Assembly (NCBI GenBank): GCA_020881915.1
Contig: JAJFPB010000006.1
Span: 868,001-932,000, forward strand
DNA from: Paramyrothecium sp. XJ0827
Lineage: Eukaryota; Ascomycota; Sordariomycetes; Hypocreales; Stachybotryaceae
Direction: 5' to 3'
DNA length: 64,000 bases
Part shown: piece after piece, positions 11,301 to 23,600 of the stretch
How positions within the stretch are numbered: position 1 is the first letter of the stretch
Layout: every line of letters starts with the position of its first letter
Notes under the pieces: generated by a model
Seen by the model: only the letters and a program-made list of their open reading frames with translations
Told to the model about the DNA's origin: nothing
Database searches by the model: none
Program-made: the position numbers and the translations under genes

Positions 11301-12414
11301 CAATCACCGAGAAGAATTCACAAGCGGCAATCATTGCCTTGGAGACAGCCATCAGAGGATTCGCAATCCGTTCGACGGACATGATGATCATCATGACGGA
11401 CATCAGAACGATGAATATGGTACCGGAGTTTGACATTTCGCCACTAGCAAACTGCCGCGTACCAAACCAGAATACAAGACCGAACACGGCATAGGAACCG
11501 AAGAAGACCAGCCCAAGCTGGAGGGCCACCAGGGGCGCCATTCGCTGGCCTCTGGCGCGGGCCTCATCCACCCACTGAGAATAGCGGGTGATTACGCTTT
11601 GCTGCGCATCACATGCGGTCAGCATGCGAATGCTGCTAAAAGACTCGCTGGCAACGGCATTGGCTTTGGCTTCGGCCTTGGTTTGTTGAGTCTGCAATCG
11701 ATTGAGCATCGGCATCAGAGCGCTGACGACGATCATGATGAAGACGATGAGCGAGGAGCACACCAGGGTCAGTTTCCAGTCCCAGACATAGGCAACAACA
11801 ATGGCACACCATATAGTGCCATTGAACTCCATGAAAACGCCGAGCTTCTCGGAGATGCCGATCTGGAGCGTGTTTGCGGTATTCGTGATGGTGCTCGCGG
11901 CAGCACCTGGGGGCATCGAGTCGAGCACGTGGACGGACTGGCCGAAGAGGGACCGTACGTAGTGTAGGCGAATGGCAGAGGAGAGTCGGACGCCAATCAT
12001 ACGGAAACAGAACTTGTTGATAGAGTTGAGGACGAAGCGACCAAGGAAAAGACCCATCATGAAGAGGCCCTGCGTGTTCAGCACCGCCTGGAACTCGGCC
12101 CGTGTCACGCGAGGGGGTTCCACGAAGTAATCTGCGAATTGTCCGGCGAGGCGGCCAATTACGACGTTCATCAGGGGCAGTGTAGTCCCAGCGCCAATGG
12201 AGGCGACGGAGGCGAAGACGTAGATGACGAGATCCCATTTCGTGGCGTACGAGAAGACGCGAATGTAATCTTTGAGGCGTGGTTCACGTTCTTTGCCCTG
12301 CCTGATCTCGGTCGCCTTGCTTGGTACTGCTATCGAACTGGCTTGTCCGCGACTCTGCAGCTCCATCACCAGGTCCTTCTTTGATTCTTTGGCAGCCATC
12401 ATGGCAAACGCCAT
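8353..12414 (-). CDS. Full-size ABCB/MDR-type ABC exporter
   Basis: Plasma-membrane ATP-driven exporter of 1337 aa with layout TMD1 (about 55-350), NBD1 (about 385-740), TMD2 (about 790-1070), NBD2 (about 1100-1337). Both nucleotide sites look active: Walker A GPSGSGKST and GPSGCGKTS (near residues 426 and 1128), LSGGQ signatures followed by QR, Walker B ending LDEATS, and H-loops AHRLST and AHRLAT. NBD1 has a charged, Lys/Glu-rich insertion of about 70 residues between Walker A and the Q-loop (about 445-515). The gene has a tiny second exon: after an intron at 8380-8427 (donor GTAAGT, branch CTAAC), 8353-8379 encodes the C-terminus CQSQALDR. Reading through the intron would give an abnormal end. 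Divergent to the NRPS across a shared 2.5-kb region, it is the best candidate for exporting the peptide and protecting the producer; this is inferred from position and family. Confidence 0.93.
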
Positions 12415-12740
12415 GGGATGATAATGATACGAATTGCCAGCTACCCTAAGATGAGATACTCAACAAGGCAGCTTTGAATCTAATTTAACTAGTGCGAAGA
12501 CTTGGAGGTAAGGAGCCGACAATAGAGTACGAAAAAAAAAGAAGAGAAAAAGAAATGGGAAACCGGGGGAAGTGGGTATTCCCAAGACCTCGAAGGGAGA
12601 GACCACGCCCAGACCTGCTGCGGGCCGTACGGATAAATGACCCGATATATCTCACATGCGACTTTGCCTTGGCAGGCTCCAAAAGCAAGCACGGATGAAA
12701 TAAGCTTTACAAGCTTTCACCCTACCTCGTTCTTCATCCA

Positions 12741-12756
12741 TCACTATTAATAGTGA
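12741..12756. promoter_or_regulatory. Perfect 16-bp palindrome
   Basis: TCACTATTAATAGTGA is identical to its reverse complement over all 16 bases and lies 327 bp upstream of the ABC exporter start. A dimeric regulator could bind such a site. No matching known fungal consensus comes to mind, so this is a candidate only. Confidence 0.35.
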
Positions 12757-14144
12757 GTATGAGGCTGGCTAGTATGTTGCTGGTAATTTGGGTCAGTCGT
12801 CTTTGTAATCCCTTCCATTCAATGTTCTTTAGAATGTCAAAAGAACAGTCCTTGTTTTCAAATCTTATGATAGAGCCGGTTTGGGCCACTGCCGGTCATT
12901 TCCCTCGTTGGAATGGCACCTGACCTCGCCGGATCTTCATCATGGTGAGCCGATACTCTGGGTACGTTGGATCTGAACCGAGCGTGAGGAACTCTTTTAT
13001 TGGATCAATCCAGATGCCTGGTTCATGGAAAGGCTTGGACACGAGGGCAAAAGTCATGGCGCTGTGGCATCGTCACGTAAGATTGGTCACCAAGACTGGT
13101 TTGGATTTCTCCGTCCCCTGAAACCAATGCTGTGAATGGCTGGTTCAACGGCTGGGCCATCAAACCAGGCTGAAAAGGCAATGCCTTGTCTTACTGAAAA
13201 CTGAGTTACATTACAGCTCATCCGAGTGGGACTGCAATGCCGAAAAAGTCTTAGGACGGGTTGCCCGCAGGGAAATGATTTACATTGTCTTTTGCCTACA
13301 AATGGCAAGACTGCCTTGTACGTCCTTGTAGCGTGATGCTGCGCCAATCACCAGGGAGCCTGCACCATAATCAGGAAAATTCGTTTGGGCACGTGCTACA
13401 ACAACCCAAATCACGGCCGGCAACGCCTTCAAAGAGGTTTTTTGCGTTCATTAGAGGCTACTTGTGCCGCGGGCAATGGCACTCTTGAATGACGAACCCT
13501 GTCTGAGACATGGCGCATATCAGGCCATTCCTGCCAGCACCATTTCGGTATTTAGTCACATAATTTGTGAAGAATGATATTATTTGAGTTATGGGGAAGT
13601 GAAAGGCGGAAAGTTTCATTCGCGTGAGGGATATTTAAAGGGGTACCCATTCGGCTGATCCTTGCCTGGATATCCATGTTGCAGGATGGCGCCACTGTGA
13701 AACTTTTTGCATGATACTCTCGGCCGAGGCTAGGGTTGGACTTGATTGCCTCATTTGCACAAACTTGAGCCATTAAACCTCTTGAATGAGAATATACTGG
13801 CCTTTGAGATGATGTCAATATTACTGTGATTGATTTGTCATAAATAATGCAGAATGGAAATCCATCTTCAAGGTCTGGAGGTACACATATCCTCATTGTG
13901 TCTCTGTTGGAGCACATATGCAGTCACATATGCGGAGTTAAAATCCGAAGTCCTGAAGAATGCCAGCCGCATTATTCTCGCTTCAAGTGTATACTGTTGG
14001 CTCTTCAACTTAGTTCACATGGACGGTTGTCGCAAGCCGTTGTGTGTCAGCACCTCTCCATCGGTGTTAAATCCCCGAGAGCGACCGACGATGCTCTGTG
14101 TATCAGCAGAACGTGGCATGACCGCCACGTACCCAGGCTTGGCG

Positions 14145-14188
14145 CTCCGGAGTCATTCTCAACCCCGGATTGAAGATATGGTCCGGAG
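14145..14188. promoter_or_regulatory. Evenly spaced CCGGA triplet
   Basis: CCGGA occurs at 14147, 14165 and 14183, exactly 18 bp apart. The first and third share the longer core TCCGGAG, and the first lies in the palindrome CTCCGGAG. CGG/CCG half-sites are typical of Zn2Cys6 fungal regulators, so this may be a cluster-specific control element for the NRPS. Confidence 0.3.
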
Positions 14189-14947
14189 ATGTCTTCCTGC
14201 TGACTTCCCATCTACTCTGCTTACTTATCTTGTTCAAGACAATGTGGGACGGAGTCTCATCAAGGGGTCCACCTACCGCTCCCGGCGTGGGCCCCTAAAA
14301 CTTCTGCTTTTCAAAGTAAGCAGACTGTGAAACAGCCAGATCTTCAGGATTGCGGCAGAAAGGATGGGCCGCAAGTTACACCTCGGCTTGGATATCATGA
14401 ACATCTAGTGCAATGATCACTACTTTCCAACCATACTGACCCTGGCTTTCTGTACACAAACTCTCACTGAACCGTATCATATGTGTACAGGGATAGGAAC
14501 AACATTACCATAAGAGGCAAGTGATGTCAGTAACTATGGACTGGAGCCTTTGAGTTGTGCAAGCCACCGCCTATCCTGTGATCATGAAAAAGGGAGGAGG
14601 AGATGCCAAGGGTAACATGATCAATGTGAGACGGTGACTGGAGCCCTTGTTAGCTATATGTCCCATTGCCAGCGCTTGCGTAGATACATTGATGGAATGC
14701 ATGACCGTAAATTTTCCACGACGAACCTGGAAGTAAGCTCAACCCGCCCAAACTTTCTGTAGATATTGGACAAACTCCGAACACGGTTGGCTGCTTTCAC
14801 TGGCAGATTTTCGACAAAGATTCTCCCGGAAATTCAAGATATTCGAAGAATACAGCGCTACAAAAGGAAACGCAAGAGAGACAGCAGTAACAGCAAGCAG
14901 ACGCGAAATCAAACGAGGACATTACTCTGCAGGACTGATTGAGAATC

Positions 14948-17660
14948 ATGGGGCAAGCCGGGGAGAAATCGGGTTCCGCAGTCTCTGCAACACGAAACGA
15001 GTTCCCCATAGTGAGAAGCAATGGCTCGATCAAGACGACCGGGAAGAAAGCGGACTTGGCCCTGTTCTGGCAACAGCATTTCGACGACCTGGATGCTTCT
15101 TCTTTTCCCCTTTTGCCATCGCAACTCAAGAAATCTCGGCCGGATGGACAGGCGGAACATCGATTCACATACCCCTCGGCTCACAAAGCCTGGGATGACG
15201 CTGCTGCTTGCCGAGGAGCGCTCGCAGTCCTCCTGGCTCGTTACACCCATGCATCGGAAGCGCTGTTTGGTGTTGTCCTGGGAGAAGATCGTCATTCCAA
15301 GGAGGGTGAAGCTTTCGTTCATGATGGACTGAGCAGAGTCATGCCTATCCGTCTACGTTGTGATCCTCACCTACTCAACTCCGATCTTTGCCAGGCAATA
15401 GGGGAATACGATGCCACCTTGAGCGAATTCAAGCAAGCCGACCTGGAAAGCGTTCGCAATGCGGGGGAATTTGGCCCGGCCGCGTGCAGTTTCCAGACGG
15501 TGCTGGCAGTCACCTCTACCGAGCAGGGACGCGATGCGGAATACTTCAGACTTACACAATGCGGCAACCGTGCGCTCTTACTCCACTGCCACATTGCCGA
15601 GACATCGGCCTCGATACTGGCGCGATACGACCCGGGCGTCATCGACGAAAGACAAGTGTCTCGATTTCTGCGACAGCTTGGCCTCCTGATCGGGCAGTTT
15701 CGGAGCGGTGCGCTCGACCAGCCCCTCGCACATCTCGACATGATCACGGAAGAAGACCGTACGGAGATCGAAGGATGGAATTCGGCGCTGCCTCCGAGGT
15801 ATGACGTCTGTCTTCATGACCTGGTCGCTCAGAGAGCTACCGAGGCGCCGGATAGCCCTGCCGTACACGCTTGGGATGGCAAGTGGTCGCATGCCGAGCT
15901 GGACAGCGTCTCTTCGCGCCTCGCCGGGTACATACAATCGCTCAAGCTTGATTCCGGTCACGCCGTGCCTCTATGCTTTGAGAAGTCGAAATGGATGGTC
16001 GCTGGAGTCCTTGCTGTGCTCAAGGCCGGCCATGCCTTCGCACTCGTGGACCCGGCCCACCCCAAAGCTCGCGTCTCTCAGATATGCCGGCAGACGTCGG
16101 CCACATTCGCTCTCGCCTCCAGACTCCATCGTGATGTCTTTCAAGGTATCGTGCCTCGCACAATTGTTCTCGACGAGGACTTGGTGCGGTCCTTGCCGGG
16201 AGGCGGCTACACCCCAGTCGCCAAACCGGAAGACCTCGCCTACATCATATTCACCTCGGGCAGTACCGGAGAGCCCAAGGGCGCCATGCTCGAACATCGG
16301 GCCTTTGCGTCTTGTGCTCTCCAGTTTAGTTCCTTCTTGGGTATCGATCAGCACACACGCTCGCTCCAGTTTTCGTCATATGCTTTCGGTTCAAGCTTGG
16401 CAGAGACCATGTGCACACTGATACATGGAGGTTGTGTCTGTATCCCATCCGACCATGACCGCATGAATGATGTCTCGGGCTTTATTCAACGCGCGCGTGT
16501 CAACTGGTCAACGCTCACACCATCGTTTGTTGCGACACTTCCTCGGGAAAGCCTCTCCGGCCTTCGGACGCTCCTCTCCGGTGGCGAACCTTTTTCGGCA
16601 TACCAGAGAGACTCCTTCTCATCCCACATACAGGTATTCAACTCATACGGCCAAAGCGAGAGTGCCACCATCTGCAGTGCTGCTCGCGTCTACCCGGATA
16701 CCAAGGACCTGCAGAACATTGGCCGGACTCTGGGCGCCCGCTCCTGGATCACCGACCCAGACGATCCCAACCGGCTGGCTCCGATTGGTTGCGTGGGCGA
16801 ACTGCTGATTGAGAGTCCTGGCATCGCTCGAGGATACGTTGTGCCTCTGCCGCCAGATCAGTCTCCCTTCCTCTATGAGGCACCAGCCTGGTATCCGGCG
16901 AAGTGGCGGCAACAACAGCTCTTGAATGGCTACAAGTTCTACCGGACTGGAGACCTTGTAAGTTACAGATCAGATGGGACTGTTGTATATCTTGGGCGAA
17001 GAGATTCGCAGGTCAAAATAAGAGGACAGCGTGTCGAACTCGGGGATGTAGAAGCCAACCTGCGCCATGTCTTGCCCGGCCATCTGGTACCGGTAGCGGA
17101 AGCTGTTTCTCGATCTCAGGAGGTGTCCAGTACGGCTCTAGTGGCGTTCCTGTTTGGGCCATTCCAGCCTGAGGAGGGATATCATCATGAAAGTGACGCC
17201 TACATCGTTGACAGCATCACGGCTCAGAACTTCCGAGAATCGTTGCAAGAGGCTCTTCCAGATTATGCTGTTCCTTCGTACTTCATACGCATGAGGCAGC
17301 GTCCGACCATTGTCACCGGGAAGACGGATAGGAAAAGGCTCCGATCCCTTGGCTTCCAGGTGGTACAAGAATTCATCCATAATCAAAATGCCAGCTCTTT
17401 GGAGCCTGAGCCACAACTTGATGGGATTGTGGACGAAAAGAACATCCTACGAGATCTATGGTTTCGGAGCTTGCAATTGCCCTCGACGTTTCACAACCAG
17501 GAAGCCAATTTCTTCGAATTGGGTGGAGATTCTATCGCAGCCATCAAGTTAGTAAATATGGCAAAGCTTGTCGGGCTGAAGTTGGCCGTGACCGACATCT
17601 TCCAGAATCCCACAGTGAAGGCCCTGGAAGCCGTAGTCAGACGTGATCTGGCTCAGGGCA
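14948..17660 (+). other. NRPS module 1: truncated C', atypical A1, T1
   Basis: The first 280 residues are a remnant condensation-like domain without HHxxxDG, as often found at the start of fungal NRPSs. A1 has intact core motifs (FTSGSTGEPKG near 16250, the A10 lysine in TGKTDR) but differs clearly from A2-A10: YGQSE replaces YGPTE. By alignment with GrsA the specificity positions read G S A T L G S T I K. Gly instead of Asp at position 235 means the usual contact for an alpha-amino group is missing, as in domains for hydroxy acids or aryl acids such as anthranilate. T1 carries LGGDSI (Ser862), whereas every later T has LGGHS. The starter is therefore probably not an ordinary alpha-amino acid; hydroxy acid is my first guess. 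Confidence 0.75.
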
Positions 17661-20600
17661 ACACCATAACTCCAAAGCCGTACCAAGGCCCTGTCGAGCT
17701 TTCATATGCCCAAGGCCGCCTCTGGTTCTTGGAACAGCTTAATCAAGGCTCCTCTTGGTACCACGTGCCCTTTGCAGAAAGGCTACGCGGGCCCCTTGAG
17801 ATCAAGGCTTTGGAGGCTGCCTTGAATGCTTTGAGACAAAGGCACGAAACCCTACGAACCACGTTCGAGGGGCACGAAGGTGTGGGCATGCAGGTCATTC
17901 AAGAGCATCGAGCTGAAGAGTTGCGTGTTATTGACGTATCATCGTCTACTTGGAACTACGAAGCTTTGTTGCTGCAAGAACAGACAAAGCCCTTTAAGTT
18001 GACGGCTGAGCCGGGATGGCGTGTGGCACTGCTACGACTTGGAGAGGATGACCACATCCTCTCGATCGTGTTCCATCATATAGTTTCCGATGGCTGGACC
18101 GTCGACCTGGTGCGCAGGGAGCTTGGCATTTTCTACTCTGCTGCTTGTCGGGGCGATAACCTTTCGACCCAGTTATCCCCGTTGGCAATCCAGTATCGTG
18201 ACTTTGCGATTTGGCAGAAGCAAGAATCGCAAGCACTTGAACACCAGCGGCAACTTGAGTACTGGGTCAAGAAACTTGCGGATAGTTCCCCGGCTGAGCT
18301 TCTGTGCGATAAGCCGCGTCCGTCAATGCTGTCGGGTAGTGCGGGAGAGATCAATTTTAGTGTCGAAGGCGGGCTTTTCAAGAGTCTCGAGGCATTTTGC
18401 AGTCAACATCGAGTTACCCCCTTTTCGGTCCTGTTTGCCGCTTTTCGTACTACGCATTATCGTCTCACTGGAGCAGATGATGCCACTATCGCGGTTCCTG
18501 TTGCAAATCGCAACCTCCCGGAATTAGAGGATCTCATGGGATTTTTCGTCAACACTCAGTGCATACGAACAGCGATAGAAGACCAGCAGTCGTTCTTCGA
18601 CCTTGTTCAGCAGGTGCGTTCGGTAACGAACACGGCGTGGGAATATCAAGACGTACCCTTCGAACATCTAGTATCGGCGCTGCTACCGGCCTCCAGAGAT
18701 ACATCGCGCAATCCTTTAGCACAGATTGCATTTGCTTTGCATGCACAACAAGACTTTGGCAGGATCCGGTTGGAAGGTGTAGATGGACAGTCTCTTCCTA
18801 CAGTAGCCACAACGCGCTTCGACTTGGAATTCCACCTATACAGAGACCAAGACAGTTTCCGGGGCCATGTTCTATTTGCTTCAGATTTGTTCGAGCTCGT
18901 CACCATAGATGGCCTGGTCAAAAATTTCATGGAGGTCTTGCGGCGCGGGCTAGAACACCCGCAAATACGCCTCGCTACCCTGCCCCTGACAGAAGGCATA
19001 ACAGAACTGGAGAAGATGAGACTACACACCCTGGAGAGGACAGAATATCCCCGAGATGCAAGTTTGGTGGACGTCTTCAGTGAGCAGGTGGCAGCCAATC
19101 CCGGCGCGGTCGCTGTGAAAGATGCCTCTCCCATGAAGTTGACGTATGCCGAGTTGGATGAGCAGTCTGACAAGTTGGCATCTTGGTTACAGCGTCACAA
19201 CTTAGCACCGGAGACGCTGGTAGCTGTCTTCGGCTCACGATCTTGTTACACTATATTGGCTCTTCTTGCGATTCTCAAGGCCAATTTGGCGTACCTCCCA
19301 CTCGATGTGAAAACCCCTATTGCTCGCAATATTGCAATCATGTCATCTGTTCCGAATTGTAACCTGGTCCTTCTCGGTCCAAGTTCGCCGGCCTTTGACC
19401 TTGAAGGGTCTAGGGTGGCCAGGATTTCTATAACAGAGGCTTTGGCCGAGGCTAACTCATTTGGACTTCAAAATCGTGCCTTCGGGAGACCTCGGGCAAC
19501 AAGTTTGGCCTACGTGATGTTTACATCTGGCTCGACTGGTACGCCGAAGGGCGTCATGGTGGAGCACCGTGGTATTATTCGACTCATCAGTGACAACACC
19601 GTCAAGTCCAAATTGCCCTCGGCTGTTCGCGTGGCGCACCTATCAAATACAGCGTTCGACGCGTCAACTTGGGAGATCTGGACAGCGCTCCTCAACGGGG
19701 GAACTATTGTGTGTATAGACTATTTCACCACGCTGGATGCTGATGCCCTGGAGGCTAGCTTCGTAAGTGAACAGGTGCAAGCCGCCTTGCTTCCGCCCTC
19801 TCTACTCAAGCAGTGTCTTTCGCACAACCCCCAGCTACTAGCAGGGCTGGATGTTCTGCTCGCTGGTGGAGATCGTTTCGATGGCCGCGACGCTATCAAA
19901 GCTAAATCTCTTGTGCGAGGGAGTGTATTCAACGCATATGGTCCAACCGAGAACACAGTTATTAGCACGATCTACGAGATATCCGACCGGGACATCGGAT
20001 TCCATAACGGTGTCCCAGTTGGCCATACCATAAGCAACTCGGGCGCCTACATCATGGACTCTGAGCAACGGCTTGTACCCCTCGGGATTATGGGGGAGCT
20101 TGTCGTTACAGGGGATGGTCTTGCTCGGGGATACACTACGCAGGCGCTCGACAAGGATAGTTTCATTCAGATTAATATCTCGAATCAACCCACAAGAGCC
20201 TATCGTACGGGAGACCGGGTACGATATCGGCCTACGGATGGAATGATCGAATTTTTTGGTCGTATAGATCAACAGTTGAAGATACGTGGTCACCGTATTG
20301 AACCAGCCGAAATTGAGCAAGCGATGCTCAATCAAGCCTCTGTGGTCGACGCAGCAGTTGTCATCCGCAATTTCGAGGGCGAGGAACCAGAAATTATTGG
20401 TTACTTCGTGACTCATGATACAGAAAGGCCTATTAAGAATAGTCGCGTTAGTAACAACCAAGCTACAAAGCAGGGAAACACCTCGGACATGATGATAGAG
20501 CGGAAAGTTTGGCAACGTCTCAGAGCTGTCCTACCGCAATACATGGTGCCGAAGCAAGTGATAATGGTCGAGCGAATGCCTCTCAATGCCAATGGTAAAA

Positions 20601-23600
20601 TTGACCGCCGTGAGCTAGGGAGAATGGCTCAGGAAGCACCTAGAAGCAGCATAGCTACTGAAAATATTACCATGATACCACCGCGCAATGAGATTGAGGC
20701 TGCACTTTGCGACGAGTTTGCAGCAGTTCTGGGGGTCGAAGTTGGCATAAACGATGACTTTTTCGATCTAGGCGGACATTCGTTGATAGCGATGAAGCTT
20801 GCAGCTCGTATCAGCCGCAAGCTGGATGTTTCCGTGACGGTCAAGGACATTTTCGAGCGGCCTATACTACTCGACCTCGCCGCAACCCTCCGCCAGGGCT
20901 CAAACCAGCACAGCCTCATTGTTAGCCGGCCGTACAAAGGACCTGTCGAGCAGTCCTTTGCTCAAGCCCGGCTTTGGTTCCTTGAACGATTGTATCCCGG
21001 ACTAACCTGGTACTTGTCCTCGTTTGCTACCCGCCTCCGAGGACCCTTGAGCCTCGAAGCATTGGGTGCAGCTCTTTCAGCGTTAGAAGAACGACATGAA
21101 GGACTACGCACCACTTTCGAGCAGAAGGACGGAATGAACATTCAGATAGTACACCCCTTTACTCCGAAGAATTTACGGGTAATCGACATAAGCGGAGGTT
21201 CAGAGGAAGATCTAATGGAAATCTTGCGGCAGGAGAATTCCACGCCTTTCGATTTGGAGACAAAACCTGGTTGGCGTCCAGCCGTCATACGCCTAAGTGC
21301 GGAGTACCATGTGCTCTCTATCGTGATGCATCATATAATATCTGATGGATGGTCTCTTGAAATCCTTCAGCGCGAGCTAACTACCTTTTATGCTGCTGCG
21401 CTACACGGCGAGGCCCTGCTTTCACAAGTGAGCCCTTTGCCCATCCAGTACCGGGACTTTGCGCTCTGGCAGAGGGAAGAGACTCAAGTGGCCGAGCAAG
21501 ATAGGCAATTAGCATATTGGAAAGAGCGTCTTGACGGAAGTAAGCCGGCCACTCTCCTTTGCGACAAGCCACGCCCAGCTGTGCCTTCGGGGACTGCCGA
21601 TGTGCACGAATTCATCCTCGAGGGGGATGTGTACGAAGAACTTCACCGATATTGCAGGAAGCACCGCACCACCCCTTTTGCTGTTCTTTTCGCTGCATTT
21701 CGGGCGACTCAATACCGTCTCACCGGCGATGATGATGTGACTATCGGAACGCCGATTGCCAACCGCAATCGACAAGAATTGGAAGATCTCGTCGGGTTCT
21801 TTGTTAACTTACAATGTATCCGAATACCTCTGGCCGATGACGAGACATTTGAGACATTAGTGAAGCAGGTCGTTTCGGCAATGGCAGCTGCGTCGGCCAA
21901 CCAAGATGTCCCATTTGACCGGCTGGTTGCTGAACTCCGGCCTGGAGCCCGCGACGTTTCGCGTCATCCCCTTGTTCAAATCACTCTGGCAGTGCACTAC
22001 CAGAAAGACTTGGGCCTCCTGCAGCTTGGAGACTTGGATTCTGAGCCGTTGAATGCTGCAAAAACCTCACGTTTTGACCTCGAGTTCCACTTCTTCCAGC
22101 AAGAAAACTCCCTCCGCGGGGTTATAATGTTCTCGAATGAGCTCTTTGATGCAGTATCCATCAATTCCATGGAGGCAGTCTTCCATGAGGTACTCCGTCG
22201 CGGTCTTGCGGAACCGTCCATATCAATCGCCTCTATGCCATTGACCGACGGCATAGCAAAACTGGCTGAAGAGGGACTTGTTCAAGTTGCTCGAACTGAA
22301 TATCCTCGAAATGCTAATATACCAAGCCTTTTCCGCGAGCAGGTTGCTCTGTGTGGTGATGCAATTGCGGTTAAAGATAGCAAGTCAGAGTTAACATATA
22401 AAGAGTTAGATCAACAAACAGATCAGCTGGCATGTTGGTTGAACAAGCAAGGCTTCAATCCGGAGACGATGGTCGGGGTGCTGGCACCGCGCTCTTGCGA
22501 AGCTATCGTGGCCTTATTAGGAATTCTCAAGGCCAACTTGGCCTATCTGCCCCTTGATATTAATGCCCCACTGGGTCGAGTTGAGAGTATATTGTCCTCA
22601 ATTGGGGGCAAGAAGCTTATCTTGACTGGTGCAGCTGTGCCAGTTCCGACCATCCAGCTGGAAGATGTTGAGTTCATGACTATCGCCAAAGCGCTGGAAA
22701 ATCCCTACAACATAGGAGAAGCTCGAAAGCTACCGATACCTACCGCAACAAGCCTAGCCTACGTTATGTTCACATCCGGCTCTACTGGCAATCCTAAGGG
22801 CGTTATGATAGAGCATCGAGGCATTATCCGGCTGGTGAAAAATACCAGTATCCAGACGCAGGCATTGTCAGCTGTTCCAGTGGGCCACATCGCTAACCTG
22901 GCCTTTGATGCAGCCACTTGGGAGATATATACCGCCCTACTCAACGGCGGATCGTTAATATGCATTGACCATACTACTGTATTGGATACAGCCATGCTTT
23001 GTCGTGTGTTTCAGGCAGAGAAAGTAAGAGCCGTCATGTTTACACCGGCTCTGCTAAAGCAGTGCCTGGCCGAATCTCCATCAACTATCAAGGATCTTGA
23101 GCTCCTGTTCGCATCTGGTGATCGCCTCGATGTCCAAGATGCGCTAACCTCGCAGGCTTTAGCTAAGGGTGGTATAATCAACGCACTCGGCCACACAGAA
23201 AATACCGTGTACAGTACCGCTTTCCATATGCAACCCCAAGAATTATGCATCAATGGCGTTCCCGTCGGGCGCGCCATCAGCAATTCAGGAGCTCTTGTAC
23301 TAGATCCAAACCAGCGTGTTGTGCCGCTTGGTGTGATGGGCGAATTAGTCTTGACAGGTGATGGCGTGGCCCGAGGATATACTGAGCCAAGCCTTAACCA
23401 GGGCCGATTTGTCGAAGTGACTGTCAATGGCGAGACGTTAAGGGCGTATCGTACTGGCGACCGTGCCAGGTACCGGCCTAGCGATGCCCAAATGGAATTC
23501 TTTGGCCGCATAGATCAACAGGTCAAGATCCGAGGCTTTCGTGTTGAGCCGGCTGAAGTCGAAAAAGTCCTCCTTCGACACCCCTCCATCCGTGATGCAG

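Larger units (their letters stand above)
12415..14947. promoter_or_regulatory. Divergent promoter region between the ABC exporter and the NRPS
   Basis: 2.5 kb with no gene I can support. It separates two divergent start codons and so must hold both promoters, possibly sharing control sites. Visible elements are a perfect 16-bp palindrome 327 bp upstream of the exporter ATG and three CCGGA sites 18 bp apart about 0.76-0.80 kb upstream of the NRPS ATG. Further CCGGA sites lie at 12929 and 14826. ORFs at 13552-13917 (minus) and 13854-14330 (plus) have no recognisable protein features. Confidence 0.6.

Noticed and set aside
13854..14330. 158-codon ORF in the divergent promoter region as a small cluster gene
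   Set aside because: No recognisable domain, no signal peptide and overlapping ORFs in other frames of similar length.
14939..14947. TTG start nine bases upstream of the NRPS ATG
   Set aside because: Fungal nuclear genes rarely start at TTG, and the ATG at 14948 is followed directly by the expected N-terminal C' remnant.
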